From Rickettsia typhi (GTDB lineage: Bacteria; Pseudomonadota; Alphaproteobacteria; Rickettsiales; Rickettsiaceae): a stretch of DNA of 32,005 nt. The number at the start of each line of letters is the position of its first letter. Within the stretch, counting starts at the first letter, position 1. The notes beneath the pieces are model-generated. The model did not search any database. It was given only the letters and a program-made list of their open reading frames with translations, and was not told the origin of the DNA. Positions 1 through 11,600 of the stretch are shown here, piece after piece. The stretch covers positions 1-32,005 of the forward strand of contig CAMDSB010000010.1 in NCBI GenBank assembly GCA_945907105.1, read 5' to 3'. Position numbers and translations under genes: made by a program.

Positions 1-558
1 AATCTTAGAATTATGGGGCGGCCAAATATTGCTATTATCGATTCTGCTACAGTATTTAAAAATTGGTCCATAATTATAACAATATTGATTGTAACAATCG
101 TCAGTATTTTTATGCTTGCCAGATTTTTTGCTTCTGAATTTGGTTTGGCCGTCAGAGCAATTGGTATTAACCCAAAAGTCAGCACTGCTTATGGTATAAA
201 AGTTGGTTTGATGAAAATTGTGGCACTTAGTATTAGTAATGCGATAGTGGCGCTTGCTGGATCACTTTTTGCTCAGTCTCAGGGTTTTGCTGATATTTCT
301 ATGGGCATGGGCACAATTATCGTTGGCCTTGCTTCTGTAATTATTGGAGATGCATTATTGCATCCTGAGAGGATTTGGGTAGGCTTAGCTACGTGTGCTG
401 TAGGGTCAATATTATATCGTATTGTAATAGCTTTTGCCCTTAATGCCCACGACATTGGATTGGAGGCTTCTGATTTAAACCTGATTACAGCTTTGCTAGT
501 TGCACTCACTATGATTGCCAGTAAGCTAAAAAAGAAAAGAAGTGTGAGAGTCATATGA
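1..558 (+). CDS. ABC transporter permease, 3' part (COG4120-like)
   Basis: The reading frame is open to the left edge, so the gene starts upstream; the ATG at 13 is internal, and 185 residues are visible of a family usually near 300. The segment has several hydrophobic helices and the family core: GLAVRAIG, then ALSISNAIVALAG, then GMGTIIVGLASVIIG, typical of branched-chain-type (BPD_transp_2) inner-membrane permeases. It overlaps the downstream ATPase gene by 4 bases (ATGA), so the two are translationally coupled. In related systems a periplasmic substrate-binding lipoprotein gene lies upstream, outside this window. The substrate is unknown; relatives have been linked to amino acids such as tryptophan, but nothing here shows that. 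The last residues are basic (KLKKKRSVR), as expected for a cytoplasmic tail. Confidence 0.85.
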   Translation, partial: NLRIMGRPNIAIIDSATVFKNWSIIITILIVTIVSIFMLARFFASEFGLAVRAIGINPKVSTAYGIKVGLMKIVALSISNAIVALAGSLFAQSQGFADISMGMGTIIVGLASVIIGDALLHPERIWVGLATCAVGSILYRIVIAFALNAHDIGLEASDLNLITALLVALTMIASKLKKKRSVRVI

Positions 559-1307
559 TAGAACTTCAGGCGATAGATGTAGTGTTTAATAAAGGAACAA
601 AAATAGAAAACCATGTCCTAAAGTCCATTAATCTTAAGGTAATGGATGGACAATTTGTGACTATTATAGGTGGTAATGGGGCTGGTAAGTCAACTCTTAT
701 GAATGTTCTCTCAGGAAACATAACGCCTACTGGGGGTAAGGTATTTATTGATAAACTGGACCTAACAAGCATGTCGGTGGAAAATCGTTCTGGTATGGTA
801 TCTCGTGTGTTTCAAGACCCGATGATAGGAACATTTGCAGACCTAACAATTGAAGAAAATATGGCAATAGCTTATAAGCGTGGGGCCAAACGCAGTTTAT
901 CTCTTTGTTTGAATAAATCTTTGCGAGATCATTTTAGAGAGGAGTTATCGAGTATTGATATAGGTCTTGAGGATAGACTGAAGGATAAGGTGTCATCTCT
1001 CTCTGGCGGTCAAAGGCAAGCACTTAGCTTGATTATGGCAACCCTACTTGGTTCAAAAATATTATTACTAGATGAACACACTGCCGCGCTTGATCCTAAA
1101 ATTGCCAAAAATATTATGCAATTAACGGATAAAATAGTAAAAAAGCACAAGTTGACAGCTTTGATGATTACTCATAGTATGACTCAAGCTCTTGAATATG
1201 GTGATCGGACAATCATGATGTATCATGGTGAGCTTGTCAGAGATATGCATGGCTCAGAGCGCAATGGGTTATCATCTGCAGATCTTGTGAAATATTTTGA
1301 CCTATAA
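555..1307 (+). CDS. ABC transporter ATP-binding protein (COG1101-like)
   Basis: This 250-residue ATPase energises the permease encoded just before it. All nucleotide-binding motifs are visible in order: Walker A GGNGAGKST (residues 39-47), a Q-loop in RVFQDPMIGTF, the signature LSGGQRQALSL, Walker B ILLLDEHTAALDP and the switch histidine in MITHSM. The ATG sits in an ATGA overlap with the permease stop. The length is normal for a stand-alone ABC ATPase of the COG1101 group, which pairs with COG4120 permeases. The Walker B is followed by EH rather than the commoner EP, as is usual in this subgroup. Substrate unknown. Confidence 0.9.
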   Translation: MIELQAIDVVFNKGTKIENHVLKSINLKVMDGQFVTIIGGNGAGKSTLMNVLSGNITPTGGKVFIDKLDLTSMSVENRSGMVSRVFQDPMIGTFADLTIEENMAIAYKRGAKRSLSLCLNKSLRDHFREELSSIDIGLEDRLKDKVSSLSGGQRQALSLIMATLLGSKILLLDEHTAALDPKIAKNIMQLTDKIVKKHKLTALMITHSMTQALEYGDRTIMMYHGELVRDMHGSERNGLSSADLVKYFDL

Positions 1308-1322
1308 AATTACATAAAAATT

Positions 1323-2822
1323 ATGCCATCGAAAATAGAAAATTATCAGCGACTAGAGCAAGAACTAGCAAGAATTACTCATATTCGTAATATTAGTATG
1401 CTTGCTCATTGGGACGCAGCTACTGGATTGCCGAAAGGATCGGTACGTAGTAGAAATGAAGAAATCGCAACATTTTCGGCTGTTGTTCATGAGATGAGTA
1501 CTTCCGAAAAAATTGGTCAATTGATTGAGGCTTCTCAAGGCGAATTTGATTATTTAGATGAATGGCAAAAATCAAATCTAGCACTTACTAAAAAATCTTA
1601 TGATAGAGAGACAGCCATTAGCTCAGATGTCCAGCATGAATTCAGTATAGCATCGAGCGCAAGTGAGTTTGCTTGGCGTGAGGCACGAGCTAACAATGAT
1701 TTTAAATCACTGATTCCTTACCTTGATAGGGTATTCAATGTTGTTCGGAAAATTGCCGATCTTCAGTCACAAAAACTAAAAAAATCCTCCATGGATGTAT
1801 TGATCGACTCCTTTGACCCAGGAAGGACTAGCTTGGAAATTAGTGATATTTTTAATGTTTTAAAAGCGCAATTGCCGCAGTTAACTGAAAAAATAATTCA
1901 AAAGCAAAAAGGAGAAAAAGTAATACCTCTTTCAAAGCCAATAGAGGAGACTACTCAGAAGCTTATTGGTTTAAAAATAATGGAGATGATGGGGTTTAAC
2001 ATGGATCGCGGTCGCCTGGACAAGTCAGTGCACCCGTTTTGTATTGGTTCAAATGATGATGTCAGACTAACGACAAGATACGATGAAAATAACTTTATCT
2101 CGAGTTTGTTTGGAGTTATTCATGAGACAGGGCATGGGCTTTATCAGCAAAATTTGCCCGCCAAGTACCGCAATCAACCAGTGGGAGGACCGCTTGGTAT
2201 GGCGTTCCACGAAAGCCAGTCTTTGATTATGGAGATGCAGGCTGGAACTTCTAGGGAGTTCACTCAATTTTTGGCTAAATTGCTAAGAGATCATTTTAAA
2301 TTTGCTGGACCAGAATATTCCGAAGAAAATTTATATAAATTAGTAACTAGAGTAAAACCTAGTTTTATCCGGGTTGATGCCGATGAGGTCACGTACCCTA
2401 TGCACATTATCTTAAGATTCGAAATTGAAAAAGCTATTCTAGAAGATAATTTGAAAGCACAAGATCTGCCAGTGCTGTGGAATAGTAAAATGCAGCAATA
2501 TTTAGGAATTATTCCAAACACAAATAGTGATGGATGTATGCAAGATATCCACTGGCCTTCTGGTTGGCTTGGATACTTTCCTTCCTATACTAACGGTGCG
2601 ATGATAGCTAGCATGCTTATGAGTGCAGCCAAAGAGGAATACTCAGAAATAGGCTCTGAGTTGGACAAAGGAAATTTCCAGAGCCTGAATAAATATTTGA
2701 ATGATAATCTAAGACAATATGGAAGTAGCAAGTCTTCACCTGATTTACTCAAAGTGTCTACGGGTTATGATTCAGTGCAACCTAGTATGTTCATTGATTA
2801 CCTACAGGACAAGTACTTATGA
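1323..2822 (+). CDS. Carboxypeptidase Taq, M32 family metallopeptidase
   Basis: This 499-residue protein matches the M32 family in length and motifs. The zinc site HETGH is at residues 267-271, and HESQS follows about 30 residues later and supplies the third ligand region typical of the family. The enzyme removes C-terminal residues from peptides in the cytoplasm; in intracellular bacteria that use host amino acids it probably recycles peptides. It begins 15 bases after the ABC ATPase stop, so it may be read with the transporter, but no obvious ribosome binding site precedes its ATG. The protein is intact to its C-terminus. The following 185 bases before rho hold no gene. Confidence 0.93.
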   Translation: MPSKIENYQRLEQELARITHIRNISMLAHWDAATGLPKGSVRSRNEEIATFSAVVHEMSTSEKIGQLIEASQGEFDYLDEWQKSNLALTKKSYDRETAISSDVQHEFSIASSASEFAWREARANNDFKSLIPYLDRVFNVVRKIADLQSQKLKKSSMDVLIDSFDPGRTSLEISDIFNVLKAQLPQLTEKIIQKQKGEKVIPLSKPIEETTQKLIGLKIMEMMGFNMDRGRLDKSVHPFCIGSNDDVRLTTRYDENNFISSLFGVIHETGHGLYQQNLPAKYRNQPVGGPLGMAFHESQSLIMEMQAGTSREFTQFLAKLLRDHFKFAGPEYSEENLYKLVTRVKPSFIRVDADEVTYPMHIILRFEIEKAILEDNLKAQDLPVLWNSKMQQYLGIIPNTNSDGCMQDIHWPSGWLGYFPSYTNGAMIASMLMSAAKEEYSEIGSELDKGNFQSLNKYLNDNLRQYGSSKSSPDLLKVSTGYDSVQPSMFIDYLQDKYL

Positions 2823-3007
2823 CTTGACAGGAGGGTTGATCACTGATAATCTACATATCAAGCTTGGGCATAGCGGTTTCGACGTTTTGCCTATTCCCCT
2901 AAAATATTTATAGTCAGATTCATCTTGTCAAATTCACCTTGCTTTTGTACGTTTGCCCTAACATTCTTCAATAATAATCCTAATTTTAATTTTTAAAGTA
3001 TAATTTA

Positions 3008-4399
3008 ATGACTAAACAAAGAAAAGAAATCCAAAAGAAATCTGATAGACCTTCTCAAAAAACGAAGCAATCTGAGATGATTGACAATGATGAGCTGTAT
3101 CAGGATGAATTAGCCAACGAAACTAAGGAAAGTAATGGTATTAAAGTTACTTTAAAGCAACTTAAGAAAAAGGCGCCAGAAGATCTTCAGTCTGAAGCGG
3201 AATCACTCGGAATTGAGAATGTAAGTTCCCTGCTAAAGCAAGAATTAGTTTTCTCAGTTTTAAAGAAAATTGTCGAACAAGGAGGGCAGATTTCGGGTGA
3301 AGGGGTGCTTGAGATTTTGCCAGACGGTTTTGGCTTTCTAAGATCACCAGATGCAAACTATTTAGCTGGTCCTGATGATATTTATGTCTCACCTAGTCAA
3401 ATTCGTCGTTTTGGTTTAAAGAAGGGAGATACTGTTGAAGGACAGATCAGAGCCCCTAAATCTGGCGAGAGATATTTTGCTCTTTTGAAAGTTAATAAAG
3501 TTAATTTTGAGGATAACGAGAAGGCGTATCATAGAGTGCATTTTGACAATCTAACCCCTCTCTATCCAGATCAAAAACTAATGCTGGAAGTGGAGAATGA
3601 AAACAAAGATTACAGCACAAGAACAATTGAAATGGTTGCTCCAATGGGCAAGGGACAAAGGGCTTTAATTGTTGCTCCACCAAGAACAGGTAAGACGGTT
3701 TTACTACAAAATATTGCCCATGCAATTACAACGAATAATCCTGAAGTGTATCTCATAGTTTTGCTAATTGATGAGAGGCCAGAAGAGGTAACTGATATGC
3801 AACGCTCTGTAAAGGGAGAAGTAGTTAGTTCAACCTTCGATGAACCGGCGGCAAGGCACGTTCAACTTGCTGAAATGGTAATAGAAAAGGCAAAACGTCT
3901 AGTTGAACATAAGAGGGATGTTGTGATACTATTAGACTCGATAACTAGACTTGCACGAGCGTATAATACTGTTGTACCATCGTCAGGAAAAGTACTTACT
4001 GGCGGCGTGGATGCGAATGCTCTTCAAAGGCCGAAAAGATTTTTTGGAGCGGCTCGTAATATTGAGAATGGAGGTTCATTGACAATTGTTGCAACTGCAT
4101 TAATTGAAACTGGTTCCAGAATGGATGAAGTTATTTTTGAAGAGTTTAAAGGAACTGGTAACTCTGAAATTGTACTTGATCGTAAAATTGCAGATAAAAG
4201 AGTTTATCCTGCTATTGATATTACGAAATCAGGAACTAGAAAAGAAGAATTGTTGGTTGATCGTTCGGTATTGTCGAAAATGTGGGTATTGAGACGTATT
4301 ATTAACCCGATGGGTACAGTCGATGCCATGGAATTCTTGCTTGGAAAATTTAAAGAGACAAAAACTAATACTGATTTTTTTAACACAATGAATTCATAA
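3008..4399 (+). CDS. rho: Transcription termination factor Rho
   Basis: Rho is the hexameric RNA-dependent ATPase that ends transcription at Rho-dependent sites. The 463-residue protein has a lysine- and glutamate-rich N-terminal extension of roughly 45 residues compared with E. coli Rho (419 aa). Then come the RNA-binding cold-shock-like domain ([18 protein letters not shown]), the P-loop APPRTGKT (223-230), the Walker B region [16 protein letters not shown], the Q-loop around [15 protein letters not shown] and the R-loop [15 protein letters not shown]. The C-terminus is complete. The extension is charged and low in complexity, like those in other alphaproteobacteria. It lies in the same direction as mdh, 27 bases upstream of it. 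Confidence 0.97.
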   Translation: MTKQRKEIQKKSDRPSQKTKQSEMIDNDELYQDELANETKESNGIKVTLKQLKKKAPEDLQSEAESLGIENVSSLLKQELVFSVLKKIVEQGGQISGEGVLEILPDGFGFLRSPDANYLAGPDDIYVSPSQIRRFGLKKGDTVEGQIRAPKSGERYFALLKVNKVNFEDNEKAYHRVHFDNLTPLYPDQKLMLEVENENKDYSTRTIEMVAPMGKGQRALIVAPPRTGKTVLLQNIAHAITTNNPEVYLIVLLIDERPEEVTDMQRSVKGEVVSSTFDEPAARHVQLAEMVIEKAKRLVEHKRDVVILLDSITRLARAYNTVVPSSGKVLTGGVDANALQRPKRFFGAARNIENGGSLTIVATALIETGSRMDEVIFEEFKGTGNSEIVLDRKIADKRVYPAIDITKSGTRKEELLVDRSVLSKMWVLRRIINPMGTVDAMEFLLGKFKETKTNTDFFNTMNS

Positions 4400-5374
<975 letters not shown>

Positions 5375-5410
5375 TTAACCGAATTTACTACATATTGCAA
5401 ATTAATTTAT

Positions 5411-5449
5411 AACTCGTCGTTTTTAATTTGAACGGCGGGTTTTTCTTTT
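5411..5449 (+). terminator. Rho-independent terminator after mdh
   Basis: An 11-bp stem pairs 5411-5421 with 5431-5441, containing two G-U pairs and a loop of 9 bases. It is followed by a T-rich tract (5440-5449, one C). It sits between mdh and queA and separates their transcription. Confidence 0.85.
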
Positions 5450-5463
5450 GGTAAAAAATAACT

Positions 5464-6489
5464 ATGAAACTTTCTGATTTTGATTTTGATCTACCCGAAA
5501 CGTTGATTGCTCAGGAACCAACTACTATTCGGGATCACTCTAATTTACTTATAGCATCCGCTAACCCGAAGATAGTAGGGTTTTATAATTTGCCGAACTA
5601 CCTTGTTGCTGGAGATTTGTTAGTTTTTAATAATAGCAGGGTCATTAATGCTAAATTAGGTATCCAGAAAAATGATAAAGAGATTAATATTAATTTGAAC
5701 AGGCCTATCGGAGATAACAGATGGCTTGGTTTCGCCCGTCCTTCGCGAAAACTGGATGAAGGAGACGAATTTAACTTTGGTACGCATAAATTAAAAATAA
5801 AGAAGAAGCTCGAATTTGGTGAAATTGAGATAGAATTCTGTCTTAATAAACTGGATTTATTTGATTTCCTTGATCAGTATGGCCAAGTTCCTCTGCCTCA
5901 ATACATAAAAAGAGTTAAATCAAATGAAGAAGATGTGCAGCGGTACCAGAATGTTTATAGTCAGCCAAAGGGGTCTGTTGCCGCAGCTACCGCTGGTCTG
6001 CATTTTAGTCATGATCTGATAGAGAAAATAGTCGCTAAGAATATTGATACGGCTTTTGTCACGCTTCATGTTGGTGCGGGAACTTTTTTACCAGTTAAGA
6101 CAGAAAATATTGCTGATCATAAAATGCACTCAGAATGGTGTGAGGTGTCGCAAGAAACAGCTGATAAAATTAACAGCGCTAAAAAAGATGGTAGAAGAGT
6201 GGTCGTTGTTGGTACAACCGCAATGCGTACATTAGAGTCATGCTCAGAAAATAATACTATCTTAGCTGGGTCGAAAGAAACTAGTATTTTTATAACGCCG
6301 GGTTATAAATTCCAGCTAGCAGACGTACTTATCACCAATTTCCATTTACCAAAATCAACTTTATTTATGTTAGTCTGTGCATTTGCTGGTTATGAAGAGA
6401 TGAAAAATATTTACAAATATGCTATAGATAATAAAATGCGTTTTTTCAGCTATGGTGATGCAATGATGATTGAAAAAAAAGATAAGTAA
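5464..6489 (+). CDS. queA: S-adenosylmethionine:tRNA ribosyltransferase-isomerase QueA
   Basis: QueA transfers and isomerises the ribosyl part of S-adenosylmethionine onto 7-aminomethyl-7-deazaguanine in tRNA, giving epoxyqueuosine. The 341-residue protein has the family motifs SVAAATAGLHF, TLHVGAGTFLPV, VGTTAMRTLES and TNFHLPKSTL in order, and the usual N-terminal start (KLSDFDFDLPETLIAQ). No clear ribosome binding site precedes the ATG. It is the first gene of a tight run: the next gene starts 5 bases after its stop, and tgt, the preceding step in the queuosine pathway, follows that gene. Confidence 0.96.
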   Translation: MKLSDFDFDLPETLIAQEPTTIRDHSNLLIASANPKIVGFYNLPNYLVAGDLLVFNNSRVINAKLGIQKNDKEININLNRPIGDNRWLGFARPSRKLDEGDEFNFGTHKLKIKKKLEFGEIEIEFCLNKLDLFDFLDQYGQVPLPQYIKRVKSNEEDVQRYQNVYSQPKGSVAAATAGLHFSHDLIEKIVAKNIDTAFVTLHVGAGTFLPVKTENIADHKMHSEWCEVSQETADKINSAKKDGRRVVVVGTTAMRTLESCSENNTILAGSKETSIFITPGYKFQLADVLITNFHLPKSTLFMLVCAFAGYEEMKNIYKYAIDNKMRFFSYGDAMMIEKKDK

Positions 6490-6494
6490 ATGAT

Positions 6495-7559
6495 ATGAGG
6501 TATGGGGCTAAAGGTAGGGATTTAGAAATAATTAAGGAGATTCTGAAAAGCTATCCCTATAGCTTTTATGTTTACGGGTCCAGAACAAAAGGCAACCAAC
6601 AAAAATTCTCAGATATTAATCTATTTATAATTGATGAAACACAACCAGCATCTCTCCCAGCCCAGTTGAAAGGGGAATTTGAAGAATCTGATCTATCAAT
6701 TACGATTGATGTTAATTCGTGGTTTGATATTCAAGAAGACTTTAGATGTCTTGTTGAAAAAGATTTAACCATATTTCATGCAAATCCGGACTTTATTAAA
6801 GCTGAAACTAATCAATTTTCAAAATGTACTTATCTGCCCCGTGCCTTGGGGTATTCTGTAATTGACAATGGTTTTGCTTCTGTTACGAATTGCAATCTTA
6901 ATACCTCAATGTTTAATGTCACTTGTAGAGCAAAATTTGATGACCAGGTTGGCACCAGAATTCAAGAGATCGTAGATCAATATAATAACAAACCTTTTGC
7001 TTGGTGGATTGGTCTTATGGATATACCAGCCGATTTGGGCTCGGAGCTAGAAAAATATGGGTTTAGAAGGCAAGAAACGGATTATGTAATGTTTTATAAA
7101 TTTGTTGATTTTCAACCTTTTGAACTTAATAAGAATATTACAATTGAGCAAGTAAATACTCGTAAGCAAATTGATGAGTTTTTGATAACTCTTAGTTCAT
7201 ATGATGAGTATGTTAGAGATTTTTTTAATGATAGAATAATTTCCTCAGAAGTAATGGAAAGGAATCCACTTTTTGTTTCCTATATCGATGGAAAGCCTGT
7301 GGGTAACGGATCTCTACATTTTACTGATAATATTGTCGGTATATATGATATCATAACTGCTGACAATTTACGGGGCCATGGAATTGGAACAAACATGATG
7401 AAATATCTAATGAATTTTACCTACCAAAAAGGATACAACGAGATTTGTCTTTCTACCTCAAGCGATTATGGTTTTAGAATATACTCTAAACTTGGCTTTA
7501 AGGCAGTAGGAATTTATGGATACTACGAATGGCCTGGAAATCAGAGAGATATGAAATAA
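6495..7559 (+). CDS. Nucleotidyltransferase-like / tandem GNAT fusion protein
   Basis: This 354-residue protein joins two or three domains. The N-terminal part carries a nucleotidyltransferase-fold signature, GSRTKG (28-33) then SDINL (39-43), with a third acidic position at D72. In active enzymes the motif is DxD; here the second Asp is Asn42, so catalysis is doubtful. The middle (about 110-215) resembles a degenerate GNAT half, with WW at 170-171 and LEKYGF shortly after. The C-terminal part is a complete GNAT acetyltransferase with the acetyl-CoA loop RGHGIG (293-298) and a C-terminal YSKLGFKAVGIYGYY. It lies between queA and tgt with gaps of 5 and 3 bases, so it is almost surely co-transcribed. 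The substrate is unknown; a role in tRNA or small-molecule acetylation is only suggested by position. Confidence 0.75.
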   Translation: MRYGAKGRDLEIIKEILKSYPYSFYVYGSRTKGNQQKFSDINLFIIDETQPASLPAQLKGEFEESDLSITIDVNSWFDIQEDFRCLVEKDLTIFHANPDFIKAETNQFSKCTYLPRALGYSVIDNGFASVTNCNLNTSMFNVTCRAKFDDQVGTRIQEIVDQYNNKPFAWWIGLMDIPADLGSELEKYGFRRQETDYVMFYKFVDFQPFELNKNITIEQVNTRKQIDEFLITLSSYDEYVRDFFNDRIISSEVMERNPLFVSYIDGKPVGNGSLHFTDNIVGIYDIITADNLRGHGIGTNMMKYLMNFTYQKGYNEICLSTSSDYGFRIYSKLGFKAVGIYGYYEWPGNQRDMK

Positions 7560-7562
7560 AAA

Positions 7563-8645
7563 ATGAAATTTAAACTACAAATTACTGCTACTCATAAAAA
7601 AGCAAGAACAGGAGTGATTAAGACTGCTCATGGTGATATTAGAACTCCCGCATTTATGCCAGTTGGTACAAGAGGAACAGTAAAAGGGATGTTTCCGGAA
7701 TCAGTTCGTCAAACTGGTAGTGACATTGTGCTAGGGAATACTTATCACCTGATGCTAAAGCCTGGAGCTGATCGAATCGAGAAGCTTGGCGGGCTTAGAA
7801 AATTCATGAATTGGCCTGGACCAGTGCTTACTGATTCTGGTGGTTTTCAGGTAATGTCATTATCAGATTTACGCAAAATTTCTGAAAAAGGGGTGCAATT
7901 TAATTCGCATATTGATGGTAGCAAACATATGCTTACACCTGAGTATTCAACAGAAATTCAGCATAAATTAGACAGCACTATTACTATGGCTTTTGATGAA
8001 TGCACGCCTTTTCCTGCAACATTTGAAGAAGCAAGCTTATCACAAGAACGCACGTCTCGTTGGGCTCAGCGATCTCGCGATTCATTTGTATTACGGGATG
8101 GATACGCCCAATTTGGTATAATTCAAGGCGGCGTATATGAAGAACTGCGTGCAAAGTCTGCAAAGGATCTGATTAGTCTAGATTTTGAAGGTTATGCCAT
8201 TGGGGGTCTAGCTGTTGGAGAAGGGCAAAAGGAAATGTTTTCCGTCCTTGATTATGCACCTTCGTTATTGCCACAGGATAAACCTAGATATCTTATGGGG
8301 GTTGGTAAGCCTGATGATATTATTGGCGCGGTAAGGCGCGGGGTAGATATGTTTGACTGCGTTATTCCGACTAGGTCAGGCAGAAACGGCCAAGCATTTA
8401 CCAAGTATGGAGCTATTAATATCAGAAATAGTAAATATGCAGATGATCCAGCTCCTTTAGAAGAGGATTGTTCTTGTCCAGCATGTTTGAATTACTCGAG
8501 AGCTTATCTGCACCATACTGTCAAAGTTGGAGAAATGATTGGATCAATGTTAATGACTTGGCATAATATTCAATACTTTCAGAGACTCATGCAAAGAATC
8601 AGAGATTATATTTCCATAGGTAAAGATTTTGATTTTGAGTGTTGA
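7563..8645 (+). CDS. tgt: Queuine tRNA-guanine transglycosylase
   Basis: Tgt swaps guanine 34 of tRNAs with GUN anticodons for the queuosine precursor base (preQ1 in bacteria). The 360-residue protein shows [10 protein letters not shown] with the acid/base Asp91, [22 protein letters not shown] for base recognition, and [14 protein letters not shown] with the nucleophile Asp265. The zinc site is C303-x-C305-x2-C308 with H334. It starts 3 bases after the fusion gene stop, completing the queA-tgt operon. It ends 29 bases from the convergent addA stop. Gene order and motifs make the call secure. Confidence 0.97.
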   Translation: MKFKLQITATHKKARTGVIKTAHGDIRTPAFMPVGTRGTVKGMFPESVRQTGSDIVLGNTYHLMLKPGADRIEKLGGLRKFMNWPGPVLTDSGGFQVMSLSDLRKISEKGVQFNSHIDGSKHMLTPEYSTEIQHKLDSTITMAFDECTPFPATFEEASLSQERTSRWAQRSRDSFVLRDGYAQFGIIQGGVYEELRAKSAKDLISLDFEGYAIGGLAVGEGQKEMFSVLDYAPSLLPQDKPRYLMGVGKPDDIIGAVRRGVDMFDCVIPTRSGRNGQAFTKYGAINIRNSKYADDPAPLEEDCSCPACLNYSRAYLHHTVKVGEMIGSMLMTWHNIQYFQRLMQRIRDYISIGKDFDFEC

Positions 8646-8674
8646 TATCAAGCCAAAAATTAAATGTACTATTT

Positions 8675-11600
8675 TCAATCGGAAATAATTGTCGTAACGT
8701 CCATTAAATCTCCGCTTTCTAACCATAAAATTTTAGTATAAATTTTATGGTCTCGATAAATTTTCTCGACTATTTCTTTGTAAGAAAGAAGTTGGGTAAT
8801 GTAATTTTCGGGGATATTATCTAGATTAATTGCAGGATTGAGGTCAGACTTATAATCAATAATTACTATTCCTTCTTCTAAATGAATCATCAAATCGATT
8901 CTTCCGAGTTTGACCTTTTCCTCATTTAAAGTTCCCATTGATAGTTCTGTTAGAGTATGGTTCTGAATCAAGCGATTAAATTCTATATTTGCGGCAATTA
9001 GCTTAATACTTTTTTTAATACGTTTTTGTGATTTTTTATCAAGAGTACCAATGAGGGGGTGATCACTCATAGTAGCTATTTCTTTTGCTGCAACGGAATC
9101 TTCCAGAATTTTATGAAATACAATTCCATATTGGGCTGGCGTGATTTCCCATAATGAGGTTGAAATATATTGCACGTGTGGTTCTTTGGTAAGATCTTTT
9201 TTAAAGATTTTATTTCTCGGGTAGAAATATTCTATTCTTTGAATATCAGGTGATTTATCAATTATGGAATTGAAATGATCACTGTTGGTGCCGTAAATTA
9301 AGCGGCCGTCATCAACTTCTACTGCAAAATCTTTCATTGCCTTATGAACTAGCTCGAACCAACAATTTTCAGCTACTGATCTTCCTCCTTCATAGCCGCA
9401 TACTACAAGATGATCTTCTGCTCTTGTCATACCAACATATAGAAGTCTTAAGTATTCTGCATAAATTTTTTGTCGCTCCAGTTGTTTGAGCTGGCTGTAG
9501 TAATCAGGCGCATCGGTTGCACTTTGAGCGGATAAACAATTGCCATCTTTGTCCCAAATAAAATGATCGTTGTTAGTCGGTAAGCTTGTGGTGTCACAAA
9601 GGATTACAATAGGAGCTTGTAATCCTTTTGATCCATGCAATGTCATTATTTTTACTTTATCAGAGCTACTGGAATCCCTCTTTATAGAAGAATCGCTGCT
9701 TTGGATCCAAAATATAAAACTTTGTAAAGAGTTGTTGTTTTCCGCAGCATAATCTTGGCAAGCGTATAAAAGTTCGTCTATCGCGTCGTTACTATCTGGG
9801 CCACATGACATATTAAATACTTCTCTGAATCCTAGTATGTCTACTAGATATTGGAAAAAAGTTTCAACATTCGTCTTTTGATAAATTTCAGGAAATATAC
9901 TAAGTTGTTCAAATAAAATTTGATGTTTCTCTGAGGAGTGCGAGGTTAGCTTAATATAATCCCAAATCGAGTGCTCGCCTCGTTTAGTAGAAATATCGTA
10001 TAAAAATTCTTCATTAATCCCTATAATAGGTGACTTAAGAAGAGTAGCAATGTTAAGATCATCTTGTGAATTTAGAACAAATTTTCCAATTGATAGCAAA
10101 TCTTGTACAGCTAAATTTTCTCTCAAGGTGATTCGATCAAGACCTGCTACAGGCACATCATCGTTTTGTAGAGCGCTAATTACTTCTTTAGTAAATTCAT
10201 CTCGTTTTCTGAATAAAATCATAAAATCGGGAGGCGCTATAGCTTTCTTCGTCGCAGCAAGTATTTTACCAGAGGCGAGTTTTTGTTTGATATAAGAACT
10301 TATTTTTTGTGCAAGCTTTACCTTTGAAGAAGTGGTATTCCCTTCTGATTTAATTATTGGCCAGAACTCATTAGTAGGATTTTCAGTCCTACAAATCGGC
10401 CATAATTCTACACTTCCTGTATGATCCTTGCGAAAGGCATGCAGTTGATTTAAAGTTGAGGAAAACGTGCCAGGTATTTGTTCTCTTACCCTATTGAAAA
10501 CATGATATACTACATCTAATACTTCTTTTGCTGAACGATATGATATTTCAAGATTTACATTTTCAAAATCTCTTCTGGCATCAGACATTTTCTTCTTTAG
10601 AAATTGATTCATATGAGAAAAAGAATCAATATTAGCCCCTTGAAAGCTAAAAATTGATTGCTTTTCATCTCCAACCACAAAAACTGTACGGTTATTTTTT
10701 TCTGACTCATGGCCGGAGTAAAATTCGGCAATAAGGGCTTCAATAATGCTCCACTGATCATTACTTGTATCTTGGGCTTCATCGACAAGTAAGTGATCAA
10801 TGCCTCCATCCAATTTATATAGAACCCATTCCTTTGCAGCACTATCATTTAAAAGTCTACGGGAATAGATAATCAAATCATCGTAATCTAATAATGCTTT
10901 TGTAGATTTATAATCCTCATATTTTTTAATTATTTTTGAACCAAGAAGAGAAAGTAATTTTGAGTGATTTTTTAGCTTTTCAGTTTTTTCTTTTTGATCA
11001 AGAGTATATACTTGATCTTGTATTGTTTCTAAGTCCGAGTATAAGTTTGACCCAGCTTTAGCTATTTTTTGAGTAACTATTCTTTTTTTCTTTTTGCTTT
11101 GCTCTGTTAAAAAGAACTCTTTCAGGTCTTTTGTCGTAGCATTGAACCCTACAATATTTTGCACGACTGGATTTTGCTTAATTGAATCATAATAGCTATT
11201 GTTCGAGTTTTGAAGATCTGAAATTAGTTTAATAGATTCATTTTTAAAATTATCTAATGAAATCTTAGACTTAAGAAAGTGAGTTTTGTATGCGATAATT
11301 TCGCTAAGGATTTCGTCAATAATTAGTTCATGAAAATTGATTGATAAATATTCAGTTATGGGTGCTAAATCCTCTTGGTGCATTAAATGTTTTTTAATCT
11401 GACTTAATACATAGTCCACCTTTATTTCATCGATAATTTTAAAGCTTGGCGAAACAGAGGCTTCAAGAGGAAATTTCTTGAGTAGCTTTTGACAGAAAGA
11501 ATGAATAGTTTGAATATTAATACTATCTTCAGCTTTTAAATATGAATCATATAAAGACCTAGCAAGACTTATTTCTTGAGTAGTTGCTTCCCTGCCAATG

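Noticed and set aside
2840..2925. Possible tRNA or palindromic element in the spacer before rho
   Set aside because: GGTTTCGAC resembles a T-loop, but no acceptor or anticodon stems form; only an imperfect 7-of-9 hairpin with no T tract is present.
6495..6800. MNT-type antitoxin of a HEPN-MNT toxin-antitoxin pair
   Set aside because: The nucleotidyltransferase-like part is fused to GNAT domains, lacks the second Asp, and has no HEPN partner; its neighbours are queA and tgt.
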